From Rhizobium mongolense USDA 1844 (GTDB taxonomy: Bacteria; Pseudomonadota; Alphaproteobacteria; Rhizobiales; Rhizobiaceae): a stretch of 64,000 nt of DNA. This document shows, piece by piece, positions 33,583-44,522 of this stretch. Below the pieces are notes generated by a model. That model was not told the origin of the DNA. It saw only the letters and a program-made list of their open reading frames with translations, and did no database searches. Position numbers and translations under genes: made by a program. The stretch's first letter is position 1. The number at the start of each line of letters is the position of its first letter. The stretch covers positions 124,001 through 188,000 of the forward strand of contig NZ_ATTQ01000007.1 in assembly GCF_000419765.1 (NCBI RefSeq), in the 5' to 3' direction.

Positions 33583-34509
33583 ATGACCGAGATTACGGCT
33601 GCAATGGTGAAGGAACTGCGCGAAAAAACCGGCGCAGGCATGATGGACTGCAAGAAGGCTCTAGCTGAAACCAATGGCGACATGGAAGCGGCGATCGACT
33701 GGCTGCGCGCCAAGGGCATCGCCAAGGCTGACAAGAAGTCGGGCCGCACCGCCGCCGAAGGTCTCGTCGGTGTTGCCAGTGAAGGCACCAAGGCAGTCGT
33801 GGTCGAAGTCAACTCCGAAACCGACTTCGTTGCCCGTAATGACGCCTTCCAGGATCTCGTGCGCGGCATCGCAAAGGTTGCCGCTTCGACCAACGGTTCT
33901 GTCGAGGCCGTTGCTGCAGCGACCTATCCGGCTTCCGGCAAGTCCGTTGCGGACACGATCAAGGACGCGATTGCGACCATCGGCGAAAACATGAACCTGC
34001 GCCGCTCGGTTGTCCTCTCCGTTGAGGACGGCGTCGTCGCCACCTACGTCCACAACGCTGTTTCCGACGGTCTCGGCAAGCTGGGCGTTCTGGTTGCGCT
34101 GAAGTCGACCGGCAACAAGGAGGCGCTGAACGCCATCGGCCGTCAGATCGCCATGCATATCGCTGCGACCTCGCCGCTCGCCATTCGTCCGGAAGAAGTC
34201 GACGCCGCTGTCGCCGAGCGCGAACGCAACGTCTTCATCGAGCAGTCGCGCGCTTCCGGCAAGCCGGACAACATCATCGAAAAGATGGTTGATGGCCGCA
34301 TGCGCAAGTTCTTCGAAGAAGTCGCGCTGGTTTCCCAGGCTTTCGTCATCAATCCGGACCTGACGGTCGGTGCCGCACTCAAGGAAGCTGAAAAGACCGT
34401 CGGTGCGCCGATCGAGATCACCGGCATGGCACGCCTGCTCCTCGGCGAAGGCGTCGAGAAGGAAGAAACCGACTTCGCAGCCGAAGTCGCGGCTGCCGCC
34501 AAGGGCTGA
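33583..34509 (+). CDS. tsf: translation elongation factor Ts
   Basis: A 308-residue nucleotide-exchange factor for EF-Tu. The UBA-like N-terminus ([20 protein letters not shown], then [21 protein letters not shown]) and the conserved core ([22 protein letters not shown] being the EF-Tu contact) are intact. Length is the usual for alphaproteobacteria. RBS AGAGGAAG 8 bases upstream. Between rpsB and pyrH as expected. Confidence 0.98.
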   Translation: MTEITAAMVKELREKTGAGMMDCKKALAETNGDMEAAIDWLRAKGIAKADKKSGRTAAEGLVGVASEGTKAVVVEVNSETDFVARNDAFQDLVRGIAKVAASTNGSVEAVAAATYPASGKSVADTIKDAIATIGENMNLRRSVVLSVEDGVVATYVHNAVSDGLGKLGVLVALKSTGNKEALNAIGRQIAMHIAATSPLAIRPEEVDAAVAERERNVFIEQSRASGKPDNIIEKMVDGRMRKFFEEVALVSQAFVINPDLTVGAALKEAEKTVGAPIEITGMARLLLGEGVEKEETDFAAEVAAAAKG

Positions 34510-34536
34510 TAAAACCTCATATAATGTGAAAACGGC

Positions 34537-34564
34537 AGGGCATCGCGTGACAACGCGGTGCCCT
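34537..34564 (+). terminator. hairpin after tsf (weak terminator or processing site)
   Basis: AGGGCATCGCG-TGACAA-CGCGGTGCCCT, an 11-bp stem with one wobble pair, 27 bp after tsf. TTCGTGT follows rather than a T run, so it may be a leaky terminator between tsf and pyrH. Confidence 0.5.
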
Positions 34565-34604
34565 TCGTGTATCCGGCAATCATGCCAACATACGAGGAGC
34601 CAAG

Positions 34605-35327
34605 ATGTCGTCAGAGCCTGTCTATAAACGCGTTCTACTCAAGGCTTCCGGCGAAGCGCTCATGGGCAGCCAGGGATTCGGTATCGACGTTGCGGTAGCG
34701 GACCGCATCGCGTCGGATATCGCCGAAGCCCGCCAGATGGGCGTCGAAGTCGGTGTCGTCGTCGGCGGCGGCAATATCTTCCGCGGTGTAGCCGTCGCCT
34801 CCAAGGGCGGCGACCGTGTGACGGGCGACCACATGGGCATGCTTGGTACCGTGATCAACGCGCTGGCGCTCGCAACCTCGCTGCGCAAGCTGAACATCGA
34901 TACGGTCGTGCTTTCGGCGATCTCCATGCCGGAGCTCTGCGAGAGCTTCTCGCAGCGCGCGACGCTCTACCATCTGTCGATGGGCCGCGTGGTCATCTTT
35001 GCGGGCGGCACCGGCAATCCGTTTTTCACGACCGATTCTGCCGCAGCCCTTCGAGCCGCCGAAATGGGCGCCCAGGCGATCTTCAAGGGCACCCAGGTGG
35101 ACGGAATCTATTCAGCCGACCCGAAGAAGGATCCGTTTGCGACGCGCTTCGACCGGCTGACGCACCAGGAAGTGCTCGACAAGGGCCTTGCCGTGATGGA
35201 CGTCGCGGCTGTCGCCCTCGCGCGCGAGAATTCCATTCCGATCATCGTCTTCTCGATCCACGAGAAAGGCGGTTTTGCTGAAATCTTGACGGGCGGTGGC
35301 CTCAAGACCATCGTATCGGACAACTGA
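34605..35327 (+). CDS. pyrH: UMP kinase
   Basis: A 240-residue amino-acid-kinase-fold enzyme making UDP from UMP. Conserved parts: RVLLKASGEALMGSQGFGID (6-25), VGVVVGGGNIFRG (about 46-58), TGNPFFTTDSAAALRAAEMGA and the Lys/Asp site (FKGTQVDGIYSADPKKDP). RBS AGGAGCC 6 bases upstream. Precedes frr by 54 bp. Confidence 0.98.
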   Translation: MSSEPVYKRVLLKASGEALMGSQGFGIDVAVADRIASDIAEARQMGVEVGVVVGGGNIFRGVAVASKGGDRVTGDHMGMLGTVINALALATSLRKLNIDTVVLSAISMPELCESFSQRATLYHLSMGRVVIFAGGTGNPFFTTDSAAALRAAEMGAQAIFKGTQVDGIYSADPKKDPFATRFDRLTHQEVLDKGLAVMDVAAVALARENSIPIIVFSIHEKGGFAEILTGGGLKTIVSDN

Positions 35328-35381
35328 TTGAGAGACAGCGCTACGACGGCTGCGCGTCTTCGACTGACAGGAGTATTGAGC

Positions 35382-35942
35382 ATGACTGAAGCTACAGACA
35401 TCAAGGAACTGAAGCGCCGCATGGACGGCGCGATTTCCGCATTCAAACACGATATCGCATCGCTGCGTACCGGCCGCGCCTCGGCCAACATTTTGGACCC
35501 GGTGACGGTCGAAGCCTACGGTTCGCGCTTGCCGCTCAATCAGGTCGCCAATATCACCGTGCCGGAGCCGCGCATGCTTTCGGTATCCGTCTGGGACAAG
35601 TCGATGGTGAGCGCGACGGAACGTGCGATCCGCGAGTCGAATCTCGGACTCAACCCGATCGTAGACGGTCAAAACCTGCGCATTCCGTTACCGGAACTCA
35701 ACGAAGAGCGTCGCAAGTCGCTAGTCAAGGTCGCGCATGACTACGCCGAGAAAAGCAAGGTGGCGATCCGCCATGTGCGCCGCGACGGCATGGACGGCCT
35801 TAAGAAAGCCGAAAAGGACGGTGTCATAAGCCAGGACGAAAGCCGGGCGCAATCAGATCGTGTGCAGAAGATGACGGATGAGATGATTTCCGAAATCGAT
35901 CGCTTGCTTGCCGACAAGGAAAAGGAAATCATGCAGGTCTAG
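35382..35942 (+). CDS. frr: ribosome recycling factor
   Basis: A 186-residue factor from ATG 35382, where RRF normally begins ([20 protein letters not shown]). The three-helix bundle and its hinge ([20 protein letters not shown], with Arg at the ribosome contact) and NVRNIR-like block ([19 protein letters not shown]) are intact. GACAGGAG lies about 9 bases upstream. It splits post-termination ribosomes with EF-G. Confidence 0.97.
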   Translation: MTEATDIKELKRRMDGAISAFKHDIASLRTGRASANILDPVTVEAYGSRLPLNQVANITVPEPRMLSVSVWDKSMVSATERAIRESNLGLNPIVDGQNLRIPLPELNEERRKSLVKVAHDYAEKSKVAIRHVRRDGMDGLKKAEKDGVISQDESRAQSDRVQKMTDEMISEIDRLLADKEKEIMQV

Positions 35943-35976
35943 GGCTTTGCCTGCGCCCCTGGAGACCGGACGGGAA

Positions 35977-36720
35977 ATGTCGGAACCAGTATTCTTGAGT
36001 ATGCCAGAACATGTTGCCATCATCATGGATGGCAACGGCCGTTGGGCAAAGCAGCGAGGGCTGCCGCGCGCGATGGGTCACCGCAAAGGTGTTGAAGCCG
36101 TTCGCGAGACCGTGCGCGCCGCAGGCGACGCCGGCATCAAGTACCTGACGCTCTTTGCCTTTTCTTCGGAGAACTGGCGCCGGCCGGAAGCGGAGGTCTC
36201 GGACCTCATGGGATTGCTCAAGGCCTTCATCCGGCGCGACCTCGCCGAACTGCATGCGCAGAATGTGCGGATCAGGATCATCGGGGACCGGCATAGTCTT
36301 CGCAGCGATATCCTCAACCTCCTGCTCGAAGCCGAAGAGACGACGCGGGACAATACCGCGCTGACGCTGGTCATCGCCTTCAACTACGGCTCGCGCGACG
36401 AGATCGCCAGAGCCATGGTGAGCCTTGCCGAGGATGTCGAGGCCGGGCGGCTGCGAGCCCAGGAGATCACACCCGAGCTCGTCAATGCCCGGCTGGATAC
36501 GGCCGGCATTCCCGATCCCGATCTCATCATTCGCACCAGCGGCGAGGAGCGCCTTTCGAACTTCCTTTTGTGGCAGGCCGCTTATTCCGAGTTCGTCTTT
36601 GTGCCGGAATTCTGGCCGGATTTCGGCCGGGAGCTCTTCTATGCCGCGCTCGAGAAGTTCGCAGCGCGCGACCGTCGATTCGGCGGCCTGTCGCCGCAGG
36701 CCGCGGCAGTGGGCACCTGA
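35977..36720 (+). CDS. uppS: di-trans,poly-cis-decaprenylcistransferase (undecaprenyl diphosphate synthase)
   Basis: A 247-residue cis-prenyltransferase from ATG 35977. The signature [20 protein letters not shown] (16-35, catalytic Asp18) and the C-terminal [22 protein letters not shown] are intact. It makes the C55 carrier for peptidoglycan and O-antigen. 34 bp after frr; cdsA follows directly. Confidence 0.96.
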   Translation: MSEPVFLSMPEHVAIIMDGNGRWAKQRGLPRAMGHRKGVEAVRETVRAAGDAGIKYLTLFAFSSENWRRPEAEVSDLMGLLKAFIRRDLAELHAQNVRIRIIGDRHSLRSDILNLLLEAEETTRDNTALTLVIAFNYGSRDEIARAMVSLAEDVEAGRLRAQEITPELVNARLDTAGIPDPDLIIRTSGEERLSNFLLWQAAYSEFVFVPEFWPDFGRELFYAALEKFAARDRRFGGLSPQAAAVGT

Positions 36721-36723
36721 TTG

Positions 36724-37560
36724 ATGCAGCAGGAACTGAAACTCCGCATTATCTCCGGTGTCATTCTGGCAATCGTCGTGCTCGCGGTGACCTGGTACGG
36801 TGGCCTCGCCTTCCGCCTGCTCTCGGCGGTAATTGCCCTGCTTATCTATTATGAATGGTCGACAATCACGCGGCTGCAAACCGAACAGCCGGTCGCGAAT
36901 GTGGCAGGCTGGGTGGGGCAGGCGGCCATCGCGGCTGCAATCCTGCTCGGACGCTTCGATTTTGCGTTGAGCCTGCTTGTCTTCTTTGTTGCGATCGCTG
37001 TCGGATTCGTGGCGGCGCAGAGCGCCAGCCGATGGTTTCCGGCAGGCATCGTCTATGCCGGACTGACCGGCATCGCACTTGCCGAGATCCGGGGCGGCGA
37101 CGCTGCAGGGCTGCAAGCCATGCTCTTTGTCTTCGCGGTGGTCTGGGCAACCGACATCCTTGCCTATTTCGTCGGCCGAGCAGTCGGCGGGCCGAAGCTC
37201 GCACCGAGGATTTCACCGGGAAAGACGCAATCCGGCGCTTTGGGCGGCGCAGTTTCGGCTGTGATTGCGGGCAGTGTCATCGCCTACTTCTTCATTCCCG
37301 AGGCGGACTGGCTGATGGCTGCGGCCGTCGCCTTCATTCTTTCCGTCTGCAGCCAGGCAGGCGATCTCTTCGAATCCTTCATCAAGCGGCGATTCGGTGT
37401 GAAGGATTCCAGTCATCTCATTCCGGGACACGGTGGCGTGATGGATCGCGTCGACGGGCTGATATTCGCTTGTTTTGCAGCCTTCTTGCTCGCGACACTA
37501 TTTTCCCTGATAAAGGGTGACGGCATGGCGCCGCTAGGCGCCGCTTTGTTCGGGTTCTGA
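36724..37560 (+). CDS. cdsA: phosphatidate cytidylyltransferase CdsA
   Basis: A 278-residue polytopic membrane enzyme that makes CDP-diacylglycerol. Several hydrophobic spans run from about 8 to 165 and on to 270. The signature region is near the C-terminus (GVKDSSHLIPGHGGVMDRVD, with the catalytic acidic residues in the DRVDGL end) and SRISPGKTQSGA is the K-T loop. ATG 36724, just 3 bases after the uppS stop, is preferred over the TTG immediately before. Confidence 0.95.
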   Translation: MQQELKLRIISGVILAIVVLAVTWYGGLAFRLLSAVIALLIYYEWSTITRLQTEQPVANVAGWVGQAAIAAAILLGRFDFALSLLVFFVAIAVGFVAAQSASRWFPAGIVYAGLTGIALAEIRGGDAAGLQAMLFVFAVVWATDILAYFVGRAVGGPKLAPRISPGKTQSGALGGAVSAVIAGSVIAYFFIPEADWLMAAAVAFILSVCSQAGDLFESFIKRRFGVKDSSHLIPGHGGVMDRVDGLIFACFAAFLLATLFSLIKGDGMAPLGAALFGF

Positions 37561-37589
37561 TATCTGCGCTGGGCGCAGCGGAAGGATTT

Positions 37590-38723
37590 ATGGAAGGCAT
37601 GACCGGGATATTCGGCTTTCTGACGGGTTATATCATTCCGTTCGTTCTGGTCCTCTCGCTGCTCGTTTTCGTGCACGAGATGGGTCACTATCTGGTCGGC
37701 CGCTGGAGCGGCATCCGCGTGCTCGCTTTTTCTGTCGGCTTCGGACCAGAGCTTGCGGGCTTTACCGATAGGCATGGAACGCGCTGGAAGATCTCGGCGA
37801 TCCCACTTGGCGGCTATGTGCGCTTCTTCGGCGACGAGGATGCCTCGAGCAAGCCGGACATGGATAAGCTCGAATCGATGTCGGAAGCGGATAGGGCGCG
37901 CTCATTTGCGGGCGCGAAGCTCTGGAAGCGCGCAGCGACGGTGGCCGCAGGTCCCATCGCCAACTTTCTGCTTGCGATCATCATCTTTGCGGTTCTTTTC
38001 TCGATCTACGGCCGCTCGATCGCCGATCCGGTCGTCGCCGAAGTGAAGCCGGAGAGCGCTGCCGCCGAGGCCGGAATCCTGCCCGGTGACCTGCTGATCG
38101 CAATCGACGGCGGGAAGGTCGATACGTTCGACGATGTGCGCCGCTATGTAAGCGTTCGCCCGGAACAGCGGATCGTCGTTACCATCGAGCGGAACGGCGA
38201 GAAGATGGACCTGCCGATGGTGCCAAAGCGCACCGACATGACGGACCAGTTCGGGAACAAGATGGAGATCGGTCTGATTGGGATCGTGACGAACCAGGAG
38301 GTCGGCCATTTCCGCGTGCAGACATACACGCCGCTCGCAGCCTTGGAGGAAGGCGCCGTTCAGACCTGGCATATCGTCACCGGTACCTTCAAATATATCG
38401 GCAATCTTTTCGCGGGCTACATGAAACCCGATCAGCTCGGCGGACCGATCCGCGTGGCCCAGGCATCCGGCCAGATGGCAACGCTCGGTGTTGCAGCCCT
38501 GCTTCAGCTTGCCGCGGTGTTGTCCGTTTCCATCGGATTACTGAATTTGATGCCTGTTCCGGTACTTGATGGCGGGCATTTGATGTTCTATGCGATTGAG
38601 GCGGTGAGGGGTAAACCGTTGGGGGCATCGGCCCAGGAAATTGCATTTCGCATTGGTCTGGCTATGGTCCTTTCACTGATGGTTTTTGCTACCTGGAATG
38701 ACATTAGCGCGTTGATAGGTTAA
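37590..38723 (+). CDS. rseP: site-2 membrane metalloprotease RseP
   Basis: A 377-residue intramembrane protease. The zinc site HEMGH (29-33) lies in the first span, a PDZ domain occupies about 135-220 (AEVKPESAAAEAGILPGDLL), and the C-terminal catalytic NLMPVPVLDGGHLMFY (about 323-338) gives the Asp. One PDZ domain, where E. coli RseP has two. It trims membrane proteins in envelope stress signalling; substrate here unknown. 29 bp after cdsA. Confidence 0.95.
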   Translation: MEGMTGIFGFLTGYIIPFVLVLSLLVFVHEMGHYLVGRWSGIRVLAFSVGFGPELAGFTDRHGTRWKISAIPLGGYVRFFGDEDASSKPDMDKLESMSEADRARSFAGAKLWKRAATVAAGPIANFLLAIIIFAVLFSIYGRSIADPVVAEVKPESAAAEAGILPGDLLIAIDGGKVDTFDDVRRYVSVRPEQRIVVTIERNGEKMDLPMVPKRTDMTDQFGNKMEIGLIGIVTNQEVGHFRVQTYTPLAALEEGAVQTWHIVTGTFKYIGNLFAGYMKPDQLGGPIRVAQASGQMATLGVAALLQLAAVLSVSIGLLNLMPVPVLDGGHLMFYAIEAVRGKPLGASAQEIAFRIGLAMVLSLMVFATWNDISALIG

Positions 38724-38908
38724 CACGCGCGGTGAGGGGAAATTACCGTTTATTTACGATGTTTCAAAGCTGTAGTGGCGAATGGGTCACGCTTCGAAAT
38801 GAAGTAAACAGAAATTAACTTGCTGCCTTGCTTGTAGGGCAAAAGCGGGTAAAACGACACACGTGCCGGAATCGGGTTCGCCCGGCGACGGGGACGAGAA
38901 AAAAGGTA

Positions 38909-41260
38909 ATGGGTGAAATGAAGGCTGGTTCAAGATTTTTGAACGCAGTATCGGCGGTTGCGCTGTCTGCAGGTATTGTTGCTTCGGGCGCAAGCGCAAT
39001 TACTATCGTTTCTGCGACGGCTGCGGAAGCAGCGGTTATTCAGCGGATCGATGTGCGTGGAGCGAGCCGCGTCGGCGCTGAGGCAGTCCGGTCCAATCTC
39101 ACCATTGCCCCAGGCAGGAACTTCTCGAATACCGACATCGATGACTCGGTAAAGCAGCTCTACGGCACGGGGTACTTCTCCGATGTCAAAATCTCCGTCT
39201 CCGGCAGCACGCTGGTAGTGACTGTCGAGGAAGCCCAGCTCGTCAATCAGGTCGTTTTCAACGGCAACCGCAAGGTCAAGGACGACAAGCTGGCTTCGGT
39301 TGTACAGACGCATGCCTCCGGTCCCTACAACGATGCGCTGATCCAGGCCGATATCGCGGCGATCAAGGAAGCTTACGCGGCAACGGGCCGCAGCGAAGTG
39401 CAGGTCACGACGCAGGTCGTTCCGCTTGGCGAAGGCCGCGTCAACCTCGCTTTCGTCATCGATGAAGGCGACCGCACGAAGATCGCAGCCATCAATTTCG
39501 TGGGCAACAATGCCTACAGCACCGGTCGTCTAGCTGCCGTCATTAGCACCAAGCGCTCGAACTTCCTCTCGTTCCTGACCCGCAAGGACGTTTACAGCGA
39601 AGATCGCCTGCATGCCGATGAAGAGGCGCTGCGCCAGTTCTATTTCAACCGCGGCTATGCCGACTTCAAGATCATCTCTTCGGATGCTACTTTTGACGAA
39701 GCCACGAATAAGTACACGCTGACCTTCAATATCGAGGAAGGCCCGCGTTACGACTTCGGTCCGGTAACCGTACAGTCGACCGTAGAAGGCGTAACCGGCG
39801 AGCAGCTTCAAGGCCTGGTAGAGACGCGCGAAGGCGAAGTCTACAGCGCCAAGGACGTCCAGAGGTCCATGGAAGCCATTTCGGATCAGGTTGCCTCGGC
39901 AGGATATCCGTTCGCCCGTGTCACGCCGCGCGGTAACCGCGACCTCGGCAACAATACGATCGGTGTCGAATACCTCGTCGACCAGGGTGAGCGTGCCTAC
40001 ATCGAGCGCATCGAAATCCGCGGCAACAGCCGCACGCGCGATTACGTCATCCGCCGCGAATTCGACATGAGCGAAGGCGACGCCTTCAATCAGCAGATGA
40101 TCACCAAGGCGAAGCGCCGTCTCGAAGCGCTCGGCTTCTTCTCGTCGGTGAATATCTCGACCGCGCCGGGCAGCTCGCCTGACCGCGTCGTTGTCATCGT
40201 AGATGTTCAGGATCAGTCGACGGGTTCGTTCGGTATCGGTGCCGGTTACGCCGCAGGCGGCGACGGTCTGATCCTGGAAGCGTCCATCGAAGAAAAGAAC
40301 TTCCTGGGTCGCGGCCAGTATATCAGGGTTTCTGCCGGTGGCGGTGTCGAAGGCTCGCAGAGTTATGGTTTGAGCTTTACCGAGCCTTACTTCCTCGGTT
40401 ATCGCCTTGCGACCGGTTTCGACCTCAATCACAGCCAAACCTCGAGCAACGACAATTACGACTATACCGAAGATAGCGTCGTTCTCCGCGCGACGGCGCC
40501 GATCACCGAGGATCTGGCGACGACGTTCCGCTACAACTTCAAGCGGATGGACTACGATGCCGATGGCAACGATCTGTCCGATCTTTCGACGCCCTATCAG
40601 GATCTTGTGAACGATGGACCTTGGATCCGTTCATCGATTTCCAATACGCTGACCTATAACACGCTCGATGACATGACGCTCCCGCGCGAGGGTATATACG
40701 CGACGTTGACGCAGGAAATTGCCGGGTTGGGTGGCGACTCGCAGTTCTACAAGATCTACGGGAAGGCGCGTTATTATCATCTGCTGGCTGACGATGCCGA
40801 TATCATTGGATCTGTTGCGGCCGGCGCGGGCCATGTTGTCGGCATCGGCAAAGACCTAAACATCTTCGACCAGTTCACATTGGGCAACAACGACATCCGC
40901 GGCTTCGAAAACAAGGGTATCGGTCCTCGCGTTGGTGGCGGACCGGATGATCCGCTCGGAGGAACGACTTATTTTACCGTGTCGGCGGAAGCGACCTTCC
41001 CGATGCCCGGATTCCCGCGTGACTTTGGCCTTCGTGGCGCGGTCTTCGCTGATGCGGGTACATTGTTTGGAAATGATGTTGACGTGACTTCGCCAGAATT
41101 CGTGCGAGGCGATAGCGCAGCACTTCGCGCGTCCGTCGGTGTTGGCCTTGTCTGGCAGTCGCCGTTCGGCGCGCTGCGTGTCGACTACGCGATCCCGGTC
41201 GTGAAGGAAGATTACGACCAAACGCAGTACTTCAAGTTTGGCATCAACAACCAATTCTGA
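38909..41260 (+). CDS. bamA: outer-membrane protein assembly factor BamA
   Basis: A 783-residue beta-barrel assembly protein. The start at 38909 ([20 protein letters not shown]) is preceded by AAAAGG; a second ATG at 38918 is equally possible. A signal peptide covers about 1-40 (ending in AEA). Five POTRA domains run to about 425, the first starting [20 protein letters not shown]. The C-terminal 16-strand barrel ends in aromatic Phe (KFGINNQF). It inserts outer-membrane proteins. Confidence 0.95.
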   Translation: MGEMKAGSRFLNAVSAVALSAGIVASGASAITIVSATAAEAAVIQRIDVRGASRVGAEAVRSNLTIAPGRNFSNTDIDDSVKQLYGTGYFSDVKISVSGSTLVVTVEEAQLVNQVVFNGNRKVKDDKLASVVQTHASGPYNDALIQADIAAIKEAYAATGRSEVQVTTQVVPLGEGRVNLAFVIDEGDRTKIAAINFVGNNAYSTGRLAAVISTKRSNFLSFLTRKDVYSEDRLHADEEALRQFYFNRGYADFKIISSDATFDEATNKYTLTFNIEEGPRYDFGPVTVQSTVEGVTGEQLQGLVETREGEVYSAKDVQRSMEAISDQVASAGYPFARVTPRGNRDLGNNTIGVEYLVDQGERAYIERIEIRGNSRTRDYVIRREFDMSEGDAFNQQMITKAKRRLEALGFFSSVNISTAPGSSPDRVVVIVDVQDQSTGSFGIGAGYAAGGDGLILEASIEEKNFLGRGQYIRVSAGGGVEGSQSYGLSFTEPYFLGYRLATGFDLNHSQTSSNDNYDYTEDSVVLRATAPITEDLATTFRYNFKRMDYDADGNDLSDLSTPYQDLVNDGPWIRSSISNTLTYNTLDDMTLPREGIYATLTQEIAGLGGDSQFYKIYGKARYYHLLADDADIIGSVAAGAGHVVGIGKDLNIFDQFTLGNNDIRGFENKGIGPRVGGGPDDPLGGTTYFTVSAEATFPMPGFPRDFGLRGAVFADAGTLFGNDVDVTSPEFVRGDSAALRASVGVGLVWQSPFGALRVDYAIPVVKEDYDQTQYFKFGINNQF

Positions 41261-41297
41261 TATCGGCAATCCAGAATCGAAAACTGGAGCTTTGCCG

Positions 41298-42359
41298 GTG
41301 GAGCAGAACAATTTCTTTCCGCCCCGCGACGGCGTCAAACTTTCGGAGTTGGCGCAATATCTCGGGGCGGAACTTGCCGATCCCGAAAACGGCGACATCC
41401 TTATACGATCGGTGTCGCCGGTCAGCCGTGCGAAGGCCGGTGATCTTTGCTATATCATCTCACGCAGGAGCCGTGCCGAGCTTGAAACCTGTCGGGCGTC
41501 GGCAGTTCTTTGCGAGCCCGCGATAAGGTCGGCCGTACCTCCTCATATTCCGGTTCTCTTGTCGAAGAATCCCCATGCCGCTTTTGCGATGGCAGGCGGG
41601 CATCTCCATCCGACTGCCCTGCAGCCGCTGGCAACAATGTCTTCGACGGCAGAGATCGCGGCGACTGCGGCTGTCGATCCGACGGCGCGGCTGGAACCGG
41701 GCGTGTTCGTCGAGCCCTTGGCTGTCATCGGCGCGAATGCGGAAATCGGCCAGGGAACACGGATCGGTGCCGGCGCGCTTATCGGTCCCGGTGTCAAGAT
41801 CGGCCGCGATTGCACGATCGCCGGCGGTGCCAGCGTGATATGCGCGCTTTTGGGCAATGGCGTGATCGTGCACAACGGTGCGCGTATTGGCCAGGATGGT
41901 TTCGGATATGCGCCGGGCCCCAGAGGGATGATCAAGATCGTTCAGATCGGCCGGGTCATCATCCAGGACAATGTCGAGATCGGCGCGAACACGACGATCG
42001 ATCGCGGCACGATGGACGACACGGTCGTCGGCGAGGGAACGAAGATCGACAACCAGGTGCAGATAGGCCACAACGTCAGGATCGGGCGTCATTGCGCGAT
42101 CGTTTCGCAGGTCGGCATCGCCGGCAGTGCGGTTATTGGAAACGGCGTGCAGATCGGCGGCCAGACAGGAATTAATGGCCATATTACGATTGGCGATGGC
42201 GTACAGATCGCGGCAAAGAGCGGCGTCATTCAGAGCATTCCTGCCGGTGAGCGTTATGGCGGCATTCCGGCACGTCCGGTAAAGGATTTTCTTCGAGAGT
42301 CGGCGGAGATAATGGCGCGCGCGAGCGCTCGGACTCATAAAACGGGAGATCAAGAATGA
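41298..42359 (+). CDS. lpxD: UDP-3-O-(3-hydroxyacyl)glucosamine N-acyltransferase LpxD
   Basis: A 353-residue enzyme of lipid A synthesis. GTG 41298 ([19 protein letters not shown]) has GGAG 8 bases upstream and gives the family length; the longer frame reads into bamA. A uridine-binding N-domain (about 1-105) precedes the hexapeptide beta-helix ([20 protein letters not shown]) with the catalytic His in [13 protein letters not shown]. First of the lpxD-fabZ-lpxA-lpxI-lpxB set; ends in a 4-bp overlap with fabZ. Confidence 0.95.
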   Translation: MEQNNFFPPRDGVKLSELAQYLGAELADPENGDILIRSVSPVSRAKAGDLCYIISRRSRAELETCRASAVLCEPAIRSAVPPHIPVLLSKNPHAAFAMAGGHLHPTALQPLATMSSTAEIAATAAVDPTARLEPGVFVEPLAVIGANAEIGQGTRIGAGALIGPGVKIGRDCTIAGGASVICALLGNGVIVHNGARIGQDGFGYAPGPRGMIKIVQIGRVIIQDNVEIGANTTIDRGTMDDTVVGEGTKIDNQVQIGHNVRIGRHCAIVSQVGIAGSAVIGNGVQIGGQTGINGHITIGDGVQIAAKSGVIQSIPAGERYGGIPARPVKDFLRESAEIMARASARTHKTGDQE

Positions 42360-42823
42360 CTGAAGGGGTCAAGGAGACGCTTGCTTCGGCGGACATCATG
42401 GAGATCATGAAGCTTCTGCCGCATCGCTATCCGTTTTTGCTGGTCGACCGGATTATTGAGATCGATGGCGATGATTCCGCGATCGGCATCAAGAACGTCA
42501 CTGCCAACGAACCTCATTTCACCGGCCACTTTCCCGAGTCGCCCATCATGCCGGGGGTGCTGCTGATCGAAGGCATGGCGCAGACGGCGGGTGCGATCTG
42601 CGCGCGTAAAGATGGAACGAGCGGTAACCTCGTCTATTTCATGACCATCGATAATGCACGTTTCCGCAAGCCCGTCATCCCAGGCGATCGCGTCGAATTT
42701 CATGTGAAGAAGCAGAAGCAGCGCGGTAATATCTGGAAGTTCCATTGCGACGCCAAGGTCGACGGCGCATTGGCCGCGGAAGCTGATATCGGCGCGATGA
42801 TTCTTCGTAAGGACGAGGCATGA
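42356..42823 (+). CDS. fabZ: 3-hydroxyacyl-ACP dehydratase FabZ
   Basis: A 155-residue hotdog-fold enzyme of fatty-acid elongation. The catalytic His and Glu are visible in [37 protein letters not shown] (His-Phe-P and G-Q-type helix) and [11 protein letters not shown]. The start overlaps lpxD (ATGA) and its end overlaps lpxA by 4 bp. It competes with LpxA for 3-hydroxyacyl-ACP, which is why they are clustered. Confidence 0.97.
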   Translation: MTEGVKETLASADIMEIMKLLPHRYPFLLVDRIIEIDGDDSAIGIKNVTANEPHFTGHFPESPIMPGVLLIEGMAQTAGAICARKDGTSGNLVYFMTIDNARFRKPVIPGDRVEFHVKKQKQRGNIWKFHCDAKVDGALAAEADIGAMILRKDEA

Positions 42824-43638
42824 GCACGATCGCAGGGAGCGCCCGCATCCATGCCATGGCCGTTGTCGAGGATGGCGCGGTCATCGGCGAAGGCGTGACC
42901 GTCGGTCCGTTCTGCCATGTCGGTCCGAGGGTTGTTCTTCATGACAATGCCGAACTGCTGGCGCATGTCGTGGTAACCGGTAGTACCGAGATCGGCAAAG
43001 GCACCCGGATTTTCCCGATGGCGGTCATCGGCGGCGACCCCCAGAGCGTGCACCATGGCGGTGAGGAGACGACGCTGACGGTGGGCGAGAATTGTACCAT
43101 CCGCGAAGGCGTGACGATGAATACCGGCACTGCCGATTTCGGCGGCAAGACAATCGTCGGCGACAACAACCTGTTTCTCGCCAATTCTCATGTCGCCCAT
43201 GACTGCCGCGTCGGCAATCATGTCATCATGTCGAACAATGTCATGCTCGCTGGGCATGTGACGATCGAGGATCGGGTCATTCTCGGCGGCGGATCGGCCG
43301 TGCATCAGTTCACGCGCGTCGGCCGCCAGGCCTTCGTCGGCGGCCTTTCGGCTGTCAGCTACGATGTCATTCCGTATGGGATGCTCAATGGAAATCCCGG
43401 TTTGCTGGGCGGTCTCAACGTCGTCGGCATGACGCGGGCCGGGATTGATCGCGCTGTCATCCATACGGTGCGGCGCGCTTACAAGGCGATTTTTGAAGGA
43501 TCAGGCTCGATCCGCGACAACGCGGCAGCGATCCGCGACGAATATGCCGATTGCGAGCCGGTGATGCAGATCCTCGATTTCATTGCCGCGGAAAGCGACC
43601 GCGCGCTGTCATCGCCGACGCGAGGGCAGAAAGGCTGA
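42820..43638 (+). CDS. lpxA: UDP-N-acetylglucosamine O-acyltransferase LpxA
   Basis: A 272-residue left-handed beta-helix acyltransferase, first step of lipid A. Repeats such as [20 protein letters not shown] and [20 protein letters not shown] (catalytic His in HVAHDC) and the C-terminal helical part [20 protein letters not shown] are intact. Length fits the family. Starts 4 bp inside fabZ and is followed 2 bp later by the lpxI start. Confidence 0.97.
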   Translation: MSTIAGSARIHAMAVVEDGAVIGEGVTVGPFCHVGPRVVLHDNAELLAHVVVTGSTEIGKGTRIFPMAVIGGDPQSVHHGGEETTLTVGENCTIREGVTMNTGTADFGGKTIVGDNNLFLANSHVAHDCRVGNHVIMSNNVMLAGHVTIEDRVILGGGSAVHQFTRVGRQAFVGGLSAVSYDVIPYGMLNGNPGLLGGLNVVGMTRAGIDRAVIHTVRRAYKAIFEGSGSIRDNAAAIRDEYADCEPVMQILDFIAAESDRALSSPTRGQKG

Positions 43639-43640
43639 CC

Positions 43641-44522
43641 TTGTCTCCCGCCGATGATACCGACAAAGGCCGTCTGGCGATCATTGCGGGAAACGGTCTT
43701 CTGCCGTCTTATGTCGCCGAGGCGGCGCGGGCAGCTGGCGAGGATCCATTCGTGATTTCGCTGAAGGGCGAGCTCGACCGGTCATGGGAGGGCTATGACC
43801 ATGCAGTCATCGGCGTCGGTGATTTGTCGGCGCTGGCAGAAATTTTCAAGCGCAACAACATTACCCGCGTCGTCATGTCCGGCGGCGTTCGCCGTCGCCC
43901 GGAATGGCGGGAAGTGCGGCCAACCTGGCGGACGGTCGCAAAGATGCCGGGTGTGGTGCGTACGCTGCTTTCGGGCGGCGACGATACGGTGTTGCAGATG
44001 GTCATCAAGCTCATCGAGGATGACGGCCGGCGCGTCGTCGGCGCGCAGGATATTGCCCCCGACCTGCTGGCAGCTGTCGGGCCGATCGGCGCCATGTCGC
44101 CGGGGAACGACGACAAGATCGATATCCTGAAGGCGGCAGCAGCCGCCGAAGCGCTCGGTGCGCTCGATGTCGGGCAGGGCGCAGTCTCTGTAGGCGGACG
44201 CATCGTGGCGCTCGAAGGCGCGGAGGGGACCGACGGCATGCTTGAGCGCGTCGCATCGCTGCGTGCCGCCGGGCGCATATCGCCGCGCCGCCGTGGCGTG
44301 CTGGTCAAGCTCTGCAAGCCGCAGCAGGATGTCCGCGCCGACCTTCCGTCGATCGGCCTCTCCACAGTGACGAATGCCAAGGCGGCGGGCTTGGCGGGAA
44401 TTGCCATCGAGGCGGGACGTGCTCTCGTGTTGGATCGCCAGGCTGTCATCAAGGCAGCCGACCAAGCCGGGCTTTTTGTCTGCGGGCTCGATCGCGGCCT
44501 GCCGTCATGGGGGCTGAGATGA
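43641..44522 (+). CDS. lpxI: UDP-2,3-diacylglucosamine pyrophosphatase LpxI
   Basis: A 293-residue DUF1009/LpxI protein that hydrolyses UDP-2,3-diacylglucosamine to lipid X; it replaces LpxH in alphaproteobacteria. TTG 43641 is chosen because AAAGG lies 6 bases upstream, it directly follows lpxA and the protein then begins SPADDTDKGRLAIIAGNGLL as expected. Landmarks: VMSGGVRRRPEW, GDDTVLQMVIKLIEDDGRRV, the catalytic Asp region AMSPGNDDKIDIL and LVKLCKPQQDVRADLPSIG. Confidence 0.93.
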   Translation: MSPADDTDKGRLAIIAGNGLLPSYVAEAARAAGEDPFVISLKGELDRSWEGYDHAVIGVGDLSALAEIFKRNNITRVVMSGGVRRRPEWREVRPTWRTVAKMPGVVRTLLSGGDDTVLQMVIKLIEDDGRRVVGAQDIAPDLLAAVGPIGAMSPGNDDKIDILKAAAAAEALGALDVGQGAVSVGGRIVALEGAEGTDGMLERVASLRAAGRISPRRRGVLVKLCKPQQDVRADLPSIGLSTVTNAKAAGLAGIAIEAGRALVLDRQAVIKAADQAGLFVCGLDRGLPSWGLR